Assembly (NCBI RefSeq): GCF_001514305.1
Contig: NZ_KQ949091.1
Span: forward strand, 94,557-158,556
Direction: 5' to 3'
Source of the DNA: Streptomyces dysideae
GTDB taxonomy: Bacteria; Actinomycetota; Actinomycetes; Streptomycetales; Streptomycetaceae
Length of the DNA stretch: 64,000 bases
Part shown: piece by piece, positions 8,535-16,335 of the stretch
Numbering within the stretch: the stretch's first letter is position 1
Layout: every line of letters starts with the position of its first letter
Position numbers and translations under genes: made by a program
Notes under the pieces: model-generated
Told to the model about the DNA's origin: nothing
Databases searched by the model: none
The model's input: the letters and a program-made list of their open reading frames with translations, nothing else

Positions 8535-9947
8535 ATGGCAACGGCGCCCAGCGTCTCCTACTCGATGACGGTCCGGCTGGAGGTGCCCGCGAGCGGAACC
8601 GCGGTCTCCCAGCTCACCGGGGCCGTCGAGTCACACGGAGGCTCGGTCACCGGCCTCGACGTCACCGCCTCCGGGCACGAGAAGCTCCGGATCGACGTCA
8701 CCATCGCGGCCACCTCCACCGCGCACGCCGACGAGATCGTCGAGCAGCTGGGCGGCATCGAGGGCGTCACGCTGGGCAAGGTCTCGGACCGTACCTTCCT
8801 CATGCACCTCGGCGGCAAGATCGAGATGCAGTCCAAGCACCCCATCCGCAACCGTGACGACCTCTCGATGATCTACACGCCGGGTGTGGCCCGGGTGTGT
8901 ATGGCGATCGCCGAGAACCCCGAGGACGCCCGCCGCCTCACCATCAAGCGCAACTCCGTTGCGGTCGTGACGGACGGCTCCGCCGTGCTGGGCCTGGGCA
9001 ACATCGGTCCCAAGGCCGCGCTGCCGGTCATGGAGGGCAAGGCGGCCCTCTTCAAGCGGTTCGCCGGCATCGACGCCTGGCCGCTCTGCCTCGACACCCA
9101 GGACACCGACGCGATCGTCGAGATCGTCAAGGCCATCGCCCCCGGGTTCGCCGGCATCAACCTCGAGGACATCTCCGCCCCCCGCTGCTTCGAGATCGAG
9201 GCGCGGCTGCGCGAGGCCCTCGACATCCCGGTCTTCCACGACGACCAGCACGGCACCGCGATCGTCGTCCTCGCCGCCCTCACGAACGCGCTGCGCGTGG
9301 CCGGCAAGGCGATCGAGAACATCCGCGTCGTCATGTCCGGTGCCGGCGCCGCCGGTACGGCCATCCTCAAGCTCCTGCTCGCCGCCGGCGTGAAGAACGC
9401 CGTCGTCGCCGACATCCACGGCGTGGTGCACGCCGGCCGCGAGGACCTGGTCGACGCCGCCGCCGACTCGCCGCTGCGCTGGATCGCCGACAACACCAAC
9501 CCCGAGGGCCTCACGGGCACGTTGAAGGAGGCCGTGCGTGGCGCGGACGTCTTCATCGGCGTCTCCGCCCCGAACGTCCTGGACGGCGACGACGTGGCCG
9601 CCATGGCCGACGACGCGATCGTGTTCGCGCTCGCGAACCCGGACCCCGAGGTGGACCCGGCGATCGCCCGTCAGACGGCGGCGGTCGTGGCCACCGGGCG
9701 TTCCGACTTCCCGAACCAGATCAACAACGTCCTGGTCTTCCCCGGTGTCTTCCGCGGCCTCCTGGACGCCCAGTCCCGCACGGTCAACACCGACATGATG
9801 CTGGCCGCCGCGAAGGCGCTGGCGGACGTGGTGACCGAGGACGAGCTGAACGCGAACTACATCATCCCGAGCGTCTTCAACGACAAGGTCGCGGGCGCCG
9901 TGGCCGGCGCGGTGCGCGAGGCCGCGAAAGCCGCGTCCGCGGAGTGA
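8535..9947 (+). CDS. Malic enzyme with N-terminal ACT-like domain
   Basis: 470 residues. Residues about 7-85 look like an ACT domain (SMTVRLEVPASGTAVSQLTGAVE...), a known regulatory add-on of bacterial malic enzymes. The catalytic part starts with MQSKHPIRNRDDLSMIYTPGVARVC (YTPGVA malic signature), continues through GLGNIGPKAALPVMEGKA and FAGINLEDISAPRCFEIE (metal-binding ED), FHDDQHGTAIV, and the dinucleotide fold VVMSGAGAAGTAILKLL. It converts malate to pyruvate and CO2 with reduction of NAD or NADP. Cofactor choice is not certain: a small NAD-dependent form occupies this place in S. coelicolor. GAGGAAG precedes the ATG. Confidence 0.9.
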   Translation: MATAPSVSYSMTVRLEVPASGTAVSQLTGAVESHGGSVTGLDVTASGHEKLRIDVTIAATSTAHADEIVEQLGGIEGVTLGKVSDRTFLMHLGGKIEMQSKHPIRNRDDLSMIYTPGVARVCMAIAENPEDARRLTIKRNSVAVVTDGSAVLGLGNIGPKAALPVMEGKAALFKRFAGIDAWPLCLDTQDTDAIVEIVKAIAPGFAGINLEDISAPRCFEIEARLREALDIPVFHDDQHGTAIVVLAALTNALRVAGKAIENIRVVMSGAGAAGTAILKLLLAAGVKNAVVADIHGVVHAGREDLVDAAADSPLRWIADNTNPEGLTGTLKEAVRGADVFIGVSAPNVLDGDDVAAMADDAIVFALANPDPEVDPAIARQTAAVVATGRSDFPNQINNVLVFPGVFRGLLDAQSRTVNTDMMLAAAKALADVVTEDELNANYIIPSVFNDKVAGAVAGAVREAAKAASAE

Positions 9948-10306
9948 CCAGGACATCGAGCGGCTGTGCGGCGGCTGTGGGGCTGTGAGGATCGCCACGC
10001 CGGGCCGGAACTCCGGCGCGTCGTGGAACCAAGCGCCTCCGGCCGCCGTTTATGGTGTCGGCCAGGCTCAAGCCCTCGACGGAGCGTCACCATGCCTCGG
10101 CCGTGGCGCTCCTCGTGTGACTCCCAAGGGTGTTCTCACGCCTCCTGGGGGTGCCGGATTGGCTTTCCCGCCGCAGGTAGGGGCAGGATGCGTCCCTGGG
10201 CGCGAGGGTCTGACGACGGACCCGGGTCCGGGGACTCACCGAGGACCCTGGCAGCATCGGCTTCGATCGCACGCCTCAACGGCAAGAAGAACACGGGAGT
10301 AACAAC
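9948..10306. other. Intergenic region before the HU gene
   Basis: 359 bp without a credible gene. A possible promoter is TTGGCT at 10159-10164 and CAGGAT at 10184-10189, a rather long 19-bp spacer. Imperfect dyads around 10009-10018 (CCGGAACTCCGG) and 10200-10250 are GC-rich and could be the malic enzyme terminator or HU leader structure. The Shine-Dalgarno GGGAG of the HU gene is at 10294-10298. Confidence 0.35.
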
Positions 10307-10588
10307 ATGAACCGCAGTGAGCTGGTGGCCGCGCTGGCCGACCGCGCCGAGGTGACCCGCAAGGACGCCGACGCCGTGCTGGCCGCGTTCGCCGAGACCG
10401 TCGGCGAGATCGTCGCCAAGGGCGACGAGAAGGTCACCATCCCCGGCTTCCTGACCTTCGAGCGCACGCACCGTGCCGCTCGCACCGCGCGCAACCCCCA
10501 GACCGGCGACCCGATCCAGATCCCGGCCGGCTACAGCGTGAAGGTCTCCGCGGGCAGCAAGCTCAAGGAAGCGGCCAAGGGCAAGTAA
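10307..10588 (+). CDS. hup: Nucleoid protein HU
   Basis: A 93-residue HU/IHF-family protein: MNRSELVAALADRAEVTRKDADAVLAAF helix pair, then GDEKVTIPGFLTFERTHRAARTARNPQTGDPIQIPAGYSVKVSAGSKLKEA, with the family NPQTG-type beta-arm tip that intercalates in the DNA minor groove. It lacks the lysine-rich C-terminal tail of the second Streptomyces HU (HupS), so it corresponds to the short, HupA-type protein. It compacts and bends chromosomal DNA during vegetative growth. Its gene is convergent with murA across a strong terminator. Confidence 0.95.
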   Translation: MNRSELVAALADRAEVTRKDADAVLAAFAETVGEIVAKGDEKVTIPGFLTFERTHRAARTARNPQTGDPIQIPAGYSVKVSAGSKLKEAAKGK

Positions 10589-10630
10589 GCCTTCGCGTAC
10601 GCGACGACACCGCGTACGAGGCTCAGCAAC

Positions 10631-10672
10631 GCCAATGGGGCGGCCCCCCTCACCGGGGGCCGCCCCATTGGC
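10631..10672. terminator. Bidirectional 18-bp terminator between hup and murA
   Basis: GCCAATGGGGCGGCCCCC pairs perfectly with GGGGGCCGCCCCATTGGC, loop CTCACC. It is centred between the two convergent stop codons and serves both genes. Confidence 0.9.
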
Positions 10673-10688
10673 GTACTCAGGCAGTGGA

Positions 10689-12035
10689 CTATCCGAGCGC
10701 CTTGCCGGGCAGCTCCACCTTCGCGCCCAGTTCCACAAGCTTCTCCATGAAGTTCTCGTAGCCCCGGTTGATGAGGTCGATGCCGTGGACGCGGGACGTG
10801 CCCTGGGCCGCCAGGGCCGCGATCAGGTACGAGAAGCCGCCGCGGAGGTCGGGGATGACCAGGTCGGCGCCCTGGAGCTTGGTCGGGCCCGAGACGACCG
10901 CGGAGTGCAGGAAGTTGCGCTGGCCGAAGCGGCAGTTCGAACCGCCCAGGCACTCGCGGTAGAGCTGGATGTGGGCGCCCATCTGGTTGAGCGCGGACGT
11001 GAAGCCCAGCCGGGACTCGTAGACCGTCTCGTGGATGATGGACAGGCCCGTGGCCTGCGTCAGGGCCACCACCAGCGGCTGCTGCCAGTCGGTCTGGAAG
11101 CCGGGGTGGACGTCCGTCTCCAGCGCGATGGACTTCAACTGGCCGCCGGGGTGCCAGAAGCGGATGCCCTCGTCGTCGATCTCGAAGGCACCGCCCACCT
11201 TCCGGTAGGTGTTCAGGAACGTCATCATCGAGCGCTGCTGGGCGCCGCGGACCAGGATGTTGCCCTCGGTCGCCAGCGCCGCGGACGCCCAGGAGGCGGC
11301 CTCCAGGCGGTCCGGGAGGGCGCGGTGGTTGTAGCCGCCGAGGCTGTCCACACCGGTGATGCGGATGGTCCGGTCGGTGTCCATCGCGATGATGGCGCCC
11401 ATCTTCTGCAGGACGCAGATGAGGTCCTCGATCTCCGGCTCCACGGCCGCGTTCGAGAGCTCGGTGACGCCTTCGGCGAGCACGGCCGTCAGCAGCACCT
11501 GCTCGGTCGCGCCGACGGACGGGTACGGCAGCTTGATCTTGGTGCCGCGCAGCCGCTGCGGAGCCTCCAGATACTGGCCGTCCGCCCGCTTCTCGATCTT
11601 CGCGCCGAACTGCCGCAGCACCTCGAAGTGGAAGTCGATGGGCCGGCCGCCGATGTCGCAGCCGCCGAGACCCGGAATGAACGCGTGGCCCAGACGGTGC
11701 AACAGCGGGCCGCAGAACAGGATCGGGATGCGGCTCGAACCGGCGTGGGCATCGATGTCGGCGACGTTCGCGCTCTCCACGTGCGAGGGGTCCATCACCA
11801 GCTCGCCCGGCTCCTCGCCCGGACGGACCGTCACCCCGTGCAGCTGCAGCAGCCCGCGTACGACGCGCACGTCACGGATGTCCGGCACGTTGCGCAGCCG
11901 ACTTGGCGCACTGCCCAGCAGCGCGGCGACCATGGCCTTCGGTACGAGGTTCTTCGCACCGCGGACACGGATCTCGCCCTCCAGCGGGGTTCCGCCGTGG
12001 ACAAGCAGTACGTCATCAGTGCCGTTGACGGTCAT
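10689..12035 (-). CDS. murA: UDP-N-acetylglucosamine 1-carboxyvinyltransferase
   Basis: 448 residues of the EPSP synthase fold. It catalyses the first committed step of peptidoglycan synthesis, transferring enolpyruvate from PEP to UDP-GlcNAc in the cytoplasm. Visible features are the substrate-binding K28-N29 pair (RGAKNLVPKA) and the active-site loop PGLGGCDIGGRPIDFH with Cys126, equivalent to the E. coli Cys115 that fosfomycin alkylates. Mycobacteria replace this cysteine by Asp, so this enzyme is predicted to be fosfomycin-sensitive in vitro. Length is slightly above the usual 420 because of short insertions. The ATG at 12035 is 256 bp from the divergent yqgE start. Confidence 0.95.
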   Translation of the reverse strand: MTVNGTDDVLLVHGGTPLEGEIRVRGAKNLVPKAMVAALLGSAPSRLRNVPDIRDVRVVRGLLQLHGVTVRPGEEPGELVMDPSHVESANVADIDAHAGSSRIPILFCGPLLHRLGHAFIPGLGGCDIGGRPIDFHFEVLRQFGAKIEKRADGQYLEAPQRLRGTKIKLPYPSVGATEQVLLTAVLAEGVTELSNAAVEPEIEDLICVLQKMGAIIAMDTDRTIRITGVDSLGGYNHRALPDRLEAASWASAALATEGNILVRGAQQRSMMTFLNTYRKVGGAFEIDDEGIRFWHPGGQLKSIALETDVHPGFQTDWQQPLVVALTQATGLSIIHETVYESRLGFTSALNQMGAHIQLYRECLGGSNCRFGQRNFLHSAVVSGPTKLQGADLVIPDLRGGFSYLIAALAAQGTSRVHGIDLINRGYENFMEKLVELGAKVELPGKALG

Positions 12036-12290
12036 GTATCTCGCGTTCCGATGAGTTGGGCAGGGGCCGAGGAGACAGGGTAATCGCCGCCGCCCCCCCT
12101 TCTGTAAGCCCGAAGACGGCCCAGGAACGTCATGGCTCTGTCACAACACGAAGCGTTCCCCGTCGGGCACATGGGGTCACCGTGGCGGTTGTGCGCCCCG
12201 GGGGTGCGCCGGGTCGCCCTGAGCTGCGTGCACTCCCCTGAAGAGCCCGTGTGGGGATTGCCTCTCCACGCGGAGGGAAGATGCGGGATC

Positions 12291-12872
12291 ATGTCTGGCA
12301 TGACCGAGGTGTCCTCGCTCACAGGGCGGTTGCTCGTGGCTACGCCCGCCCTGGCGGACCCGAACTTCGACCGTGCGGTGGTGCTCCTTCTCGACCACGA
12401 CGAGGAGGGCTCCCTCGGTGTCGTCCTCAACCGTCCGACCCCCGTGGACGTGGGCGACATCCTGGAGGGCTGGGCGGACCTGGCCGGCGAACCCGGCGTC
12501 GTCTTCCAGGGCGGCCCGGTCTCCCTCGACTCGGCCCTCGGCGTCGCCGTCATCCCCGGCGACGCGACCGGCACGAGCGCCCCGCTGGGCTGGCGCCGGG
12601 TGCACGGCGCGATCGGTCTGGTCGACCTGGAGGCGCCGCCGGAACTCCTGGCCTCCGCCCTCGGATCCCTGCGCATCTTCGCCGGATACGCCGGCTGGGG
12701 CCCCGGCCAGCTGGAGGACGAGCTGGTCGAGGGCGCATGGTACGTCGTCGAGTCCGAACCCGGCGACGTCTCCTCCCCGTCCCCGGAGAGACTCTGGCGC
12801 GAGGTGCTGCGCCGCCAGCGCAGCGAACTCGCGATGGTGGCCACGTACCCGGACGACCCTTCGCTCAACTGA
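12291..12872 (+). CDS. YqgE/AlgH family protein (UPF0301)
   Basis: 193 residues from ATG 12291 (MSGMTEVSSLTGRLLVATPAL...). The family core is clear: GRLLVATPALADPNFDRAVVLLLDHDEEGSLGVVLNRPT at the N terminus, VFQGGPV in the middle and FAGYAGWGPGQLEDEL towards the end. Function is not established in the family. Upstream in-frame codons would add 53 residues of Cys/Pro-rich sequence without family similarity, and GGAGG at 12272 supports the shorter form. The gap to the DUF3039 gene is only 29 bp, so they are probably co-transcribed. Confidence 0.85.
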   Translation: MSGMTEVSSLTGRLLVATPALADPNFDRAVVLLLDHDEEGSLGVVLNRPTPVDVGDILEGWADLAGEPGVVFQGGPVSLDSALGVAVIPGDATGTSAPLGWRRVHGAIGLVDLEAPPELLASALGSLRIFAGYAGWGPGQLEDELVEGAWYVVESEPGDVSSPSPERLWREVLRRQRSELAMVATYPDDPSLN

Positions 12873-12901
12873 TGGCTGTGAGCTTCAGTACCCTGGCTCC
12901 T

Positions 12902-13207
12902 ATGAGCACTCTTGAGCCTGAGACCCAGCCGCAGCGCGGGACTGGAACGGGGACCCTCGTAGAGCCGACGCCGCAGGTGTCCCACGGCGACGGTGACCAC
13001 GAGCGCTTCGCCCACTACGTCCAGAAGGACAAGATCATGGCGAGCGCCCTCGACGGTACCCCCGTCGTGGCGCTCTGCGGCAAGGTCTGGGTGCCCGGCC
13101 GCGACCCGAAGAAGTACCCGGTGTGTCCCATGTGCAAGGAGATCTACGAGTCGATGGGCGCCGGCGGCGACAAGGACAAGAGCGGCAAGGGCGGCGACAA
13201 GAAGTAG
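12902..13207 (+). CDS. DUF3039 family small protein
   Basis: 101 residues. The conserved centre, HERFAHYVQKDKIMASALDGTPVVALCGKVWVPGRDPKKYPVCPMCKEIYE, has three cysteines in C..CxxC spacing that could bind zinc. The C terminus is a short Gly/Lys/Asp tail (GGDKDKSGKGGDKK). The family is actinobacterial and uncharacterised. It follows yqgE closely and is closed by a strong terminator. Confidence 0.85.
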   Translation: MSTLEPETQPQRGTGTGTLVEPTPQVSHGDGDHERFAHYVQKDKIMASALDGTPVVALCGKVWVPGRDPKKYPVCPMCKEIYESMGAGGDKDKSGKGGDKK

Positions 13208-13232
13208 CCCTTCCCGACTGAGCTGAGCGAAG

Positions 13233-13268
13233 GCCCTCGGGGTGCACTGCGATGTGCGCCCCGAGGGC
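13233..13268 (+). terminator. Terminator after the DUF3039 gene
   Basis: A 14-bp stem, GCCCTCGGGGTGCA with TGTGCGCCCCGAGGGC-side bases (one G-T pair), is followed by TTTCGTGTG. It starts 25 bases after the stop codon. Confidence 0.85.
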
Positions 13269-13448
13269 TTTCGTGTGTCACGAAGTGGTTGAGACCTCTT
13301 GTGGACATGTTCATGTCCAGGCCGAATCGGTGGCCCCGGGACGGCGAGAACGCGGTGGACCAGAACACCCAACACCGTTCGGGGTGTTCGGCTGAGCATG
13401 AGTTCTGGCAACAGGACTCACCCCCGCTCAGTTTCTGGGAACGGTTGG

Positions 13449-13580
13449 TGGCCACGAGTGTTTTTTCCTTCATCTCGGCCTGGAACGACTTCCTGTTCGC
13501 CAATTCGTTCATCATCAGCGACACCTCGATTCGTGCAGCGGCGGCTGGTCTCCGGACTGGGCGGCGCGGTAAAGGACTGA
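13449..13580 (+). pseudogene. Relic of a sugar ABC transporter permease (MalG-type C terminus)
   Basis: One frame encodes TSVFSFISAWNDFLFANSFIISDTS, the conserved WNxFLFA region after the EAA loop of MalG-type permeases. A second frame, directly after it, encodes RFVQRRLVSGLGGAVKD and a stop, the hallmark end of the same proteins (FVQR.LVSGLTAGAVKG-like). About 35-40 codons that normally lie between the two are missing, and the N-terminal 200 codons are absent. This is therefore a deletion remnant of a carbohydrate permease that once preceded the hexosaminidase gene, probably with a second permease and a binding protein. The hexosaminidase start codon still overlaps its stop region. Confidence 0.7.
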
Positions 13581-13581
13581 T

Positions 13582-15216
13582 GTGACTTCTCCGACGGAAC
13601 TGATTCCCGCGCCCCGCAGCGTCGTCGCCGGTTCCGGCGAGGTGCGGCTGACGGCGCGCTCCCAGCTCTACGCCGGCACCGCGACGCAGGGCGTCGGTCA
13701 CTGGCTGCGCACCGTCCTCCGGGAGGCCACCGGCCTGCCGCTGCGCGAGGGGAGGGAACTCGACGACATCGAAGGCGGCGGCATCGGGCTCCAGCTCGTG
13801 CCCGAACTCGGCCCCGAGGAGTACCGCCTCGTCAGCGACCGGACCAGCGTCCTCATCGAGGGCGGCAGCGCGGCCGGTGTCTTCTGGGGCGCCCAGACAC
13901 TGCGGCAACTCCTCGGCCCCGATGCGTACCGCAGGGCCCCGCTCAGTCGCGACCGCACCTGGGCCGTGCCGCACCTCACGATCGAGGACGCCCCCCGCTT
14001 CCGCTGGCGCGGCCTCATGCTCGACGTGGCCCGGCACTTCATGCCCAAGGACGGCGTCCTGCGGTACCTGGACCTGATGGCCGCCCACAAACTCAACGTC
14101 TTCCACTTCCACTTGACGGACGACCAGGGCTGGCGGATCGAGATCAAGAAGTACCCCCGGCTGGCCGAGGTGGGCTCCTGGCGATCACGTACGAAATTCG
14201 GCCACCGGGCCTCCCCGCTCTGGGAGGAGAAGCCACACGGTGGCCACTACACCCAGGACGACATCCGGGAGATCGTCGCCTACGCCGCCGCGCGGCATAT
14301 CACCGTCGTCCCGGAAATCGACGTACCGGGACACTCGCAGGCCGCGATCGCCGCGTACCCGGAACTCGGCAACACCGATGTCATCGACACGACCTCCCTC
14401 TCCGTCTGGGACACCTGGGGCATCTCTCCGAACGTACTCGCCCCCACTGACAACACCCTGCGCTTCTACGAGGACGTCTTCGAGGAAGTGCTCGATCTGT
14501 TCCCCTCGGACTTCGTTCACGTCGGTGGTGACGAATGCCTCAAGGACCAGTGGCGGCAGTCGCCGGCCGCGCAGGCGCGGATCAGGGAACTCGGGCTCGC
14601 GGACGAGGACGGGTTGCAGTCGTGGTTCATCGGCCACTTCGACCGGTGGCTCACCGCGCGCGGGCGCAGGCTCATCGGCTGGGACGAGATCCTGGAGGGC
14701 GGGCTCGCGGCCGGGGCGGCCGTGTCGTCGTGGCGCGGCTACCAGGGCGGGATCGCCGCCGCGCGGGCCGGGCACGACGTCGTCATGTGTCCCGAGCAGC
14801 AGGTGTACCTGGACCACCGGCAGGACGCGGGTGCGGACGAGCCGGTCCCCATCGGCCACGTCCGCACCCTGGAGGACGTGTTCCGGTTCGAGCCCGTTCC
14901 ACCGGAGTTGACGCCGGACGAGGCAGGGCACGTGCTCGGCACGCAGGCCAATGTGTGGACCGAGGTGATGGAGGACCACGCGCGCGTGGACTACCAGGCC
15001 TTCCCGAGGCTTGCCGCGTTCGCCGAGGTGGCCTGGAGTCGCCTGCCCGCCCCGGCGGAACGGGACTTCGCGGACTTCGAGCGGCGGATGGCCGTCCACT
15101 ACCGGCGACTTGACGCGCTCGGGGTCGGTTACCGGCCGCCCGCGGGACCGCTGCCGTGGCAGCGGCGCCCCGGTGTGCTCGGCCGCCCGATCGAGGGACC
15201 GCCCCCGAACAAGTAA
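13582..15216 (+). CDS. GH20 beta-N-acetylhexosaminidase
   Basis: 544 residues. The glycoside hydrolase family 20 catalytic barrel is evident: RWRGLMLDVARHFMPKDGVLRYLDLMAAHKLNVFHFHLTDDQGWRIEIKKYP, then HVGGDECLKDQW with the catalytic D317-E318 pair used in substrate-assisted cleavage, and later GTQANVWTEVM. An N-terminal GH20b domain covers about residues 1-125. No signal peptide is visible, so it probably acts in the cytoplasm on chitobiose or other imported N-acetylglucosamine oligomers. GTG 13582 follows AAAGGA. The transporter that would deliver its substrate is now only a relic just upstream. GlcNAc PTS genes are at 57.8-59.6 kb. Confidence 0.9.
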   Translation: MTSPTELIPAPRSVVAGSGEVRLTARSQLYAGTATQGVGHWLRTVLREATGLPLREGRELDDIEGGGIGLQLVPELGPEEYRLVSDRTSVLIEGGSAAGVFWGAQTLRQLLGPDAYRRAPLSRDRTWAVPHLTIEDAPRFRWRGLMLDVARHFMPKDGVLRYLDLMAAHKLNVFHFHLTDDQGWRIEIKKYPRLAEVGSWRSRTKFGHRASPLWEEKPHGGHYTQDDIREIVAYAAARHITVVPEIDVPGHSQAAIAAYPELGNTDVIDTTSLSVWDTWGISPNVLAPTDNTLRFYEDVFEEVLDLFPSDFVHVGGDECLKDQWRQSPAAQARIRELGLADEDGLQSWFIGHFDRWLTARGRRLIGWDEILEGGLAAGAAVSSWRGYQGGIAAARAGHDVVMCPEQQVYLDHRQDAGADEPVPIGHVRTLEDVFRFEPVPPELTPDEAGHVLGTQANVWTEVMEDHARVDYQAFPRLAAFAEVAWSRLPAPAERDFADFERRMAVHYRRLDALGVGYRPPAGPLPWQRRPGVLGRPIEGPPPNK

Positions 15217-15441
15217 TGGAAAAACCCCGGCAGGTTCACCGAAGAGTGGCAATTTGCGCGCACCGGTGATGCCGTGCGAAAACGGATAATATCGCCAGCG
15301 AGGTGGGTGAATGCCTCCTAGCGGACCCCCGCGTTCGTGCCCTGCGAAGATGTGCCAGAGTTGCCACGTCCGCCCTGTCAGCACGTACCGTACGGCAGCA
15401 ACAGGTGGGACCAGGTGGGGCAGCGGGAAGGGGTAGCCGGT

Positions 15442-16335
15442 TTGACCACGCACGCACCGCAGGCGGCGCAGGCCGTCACGCTGCCCACGACGCTGGACGA
15501 GGCCGTGGCGGCCCTCGCGGCCACGCCGGCCGCCGTGCCCGTCGCGGGCGGCACCGACCTCATGGCCGCCGTCAACTCGGGACAGCTCAGGCCCGCCGCG
15601 CTGGTCGGCCTCGGCCGGATCAGCGAGATCCGCGGCTGGCAGTACCAGGACGGCCACGCCCTGCTGGGCGCGGGCCTCACTCACGCGCGGATGGGCCGCC
15701 CCGACTTCGCGGCCCTGATTCCGGCGCTCGCCGCGTCGGCGCGCGCCGCGGGCCCGCCGCAGATCCGCAACGCGGGCACGCTCGGCGGCAACATCGCATC
15801 GGCCGCCCCTACGGGGGACGCGCTGCCCGTGCTGGCCGCCCTGGAGGCGACGCTGATCATCGCGGGCCCGGGCGGAGCCCGCCGGGAGATCCCGGTGTCG
15901 CATCTGCTGGCCGGCATGGAGATGCTGCGGGCCGGTGAACTCATCGGCTTCGTGCGCGTGCCGCTGCTGCACGCCCCGCAGGTCTTCCTCAAGGCGACCG
16001 GCCGCACCGGCCCCGGCCGCTCCATGGCGTCCGTCGCGCTCGTCCTCGACCCCGCCCGGCGCGGAGTCAGGTGCGCCGTCGGTGCCATAGCGCCCCTGCC
16101 GCTGAGGCCCCTGGATGCCGAGCAGTGGGTCGCCCGGCTGATCGACTGGGACAACAACCGCGCGATCGTCCCCGAGGCGCTGAACGCCTTCGGCGAGTAC
16201 GTCGCCGTGGCCTGCATCCCCGACCCGGGCCCGGCCGAGGACGGCTCCGTAGCGCAGCATCCGCCCGCCGTACTGCACCTGCGGCGCACCGTCGCCGCAC
16301 TGGCCCGACGAGCACTGGGGAGGGCGCTGTCGTGA
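15442..16335 (+). CDS. FAD-binding subunit of a xanthine dehydrogenase-type oxidoreductase
   Basis: 298 residues from TTG 15442, which has GGAAGGGG eight bases upstream. The frame is open upstream to ATG 15337, but those 35 residues are Cys/Pro/Arg-rich and unlike the family. FAD-binding signatures are VPVAGGTDLMAAVNSGQ (about residues 32-48) and PPQIRNAGTLGGNIASAAPTGDALPVLAALEA (about 105-136). It carries electrons between the molybdenum and iron-sulfur subunits encoded next. It overlaps the next gene by four bases (GTGA), as do all members of this five-gene operon. Confidence 0.88.
   Translation: MTTHAPQAAQAVTLPTTLDEAVAALAATPAAVPVAGGTDLMAAVNSGQLRPAALVGLGRISEIRGWQYQDGHALLGAGLTHARMGRPDFAALIPALAASARAAGPPQIRNAGTLGGNIASAAPTGDALPVLAALEATLIIAGPGGARREIPVSHLLAGMEMLRAGELIGFVRVPLLHAPQVFLKATGRTGPGRSMASVALVLDPARRGVRCAVGAIAPLPLRPLDAEQWVARLIDWDNNRAIVPEALNAFGEYVAVACIPDPGPAEDGSVAQHPPAVLHLRRTVAALARRALGRALS

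Noticed and set aside
15337..15441. N-terminal 35 codons of the FAD subunit from ATG 15337
   Set aside because: They are not similar to the family and TTG 15442 has a well-placed GGAAGGGG.
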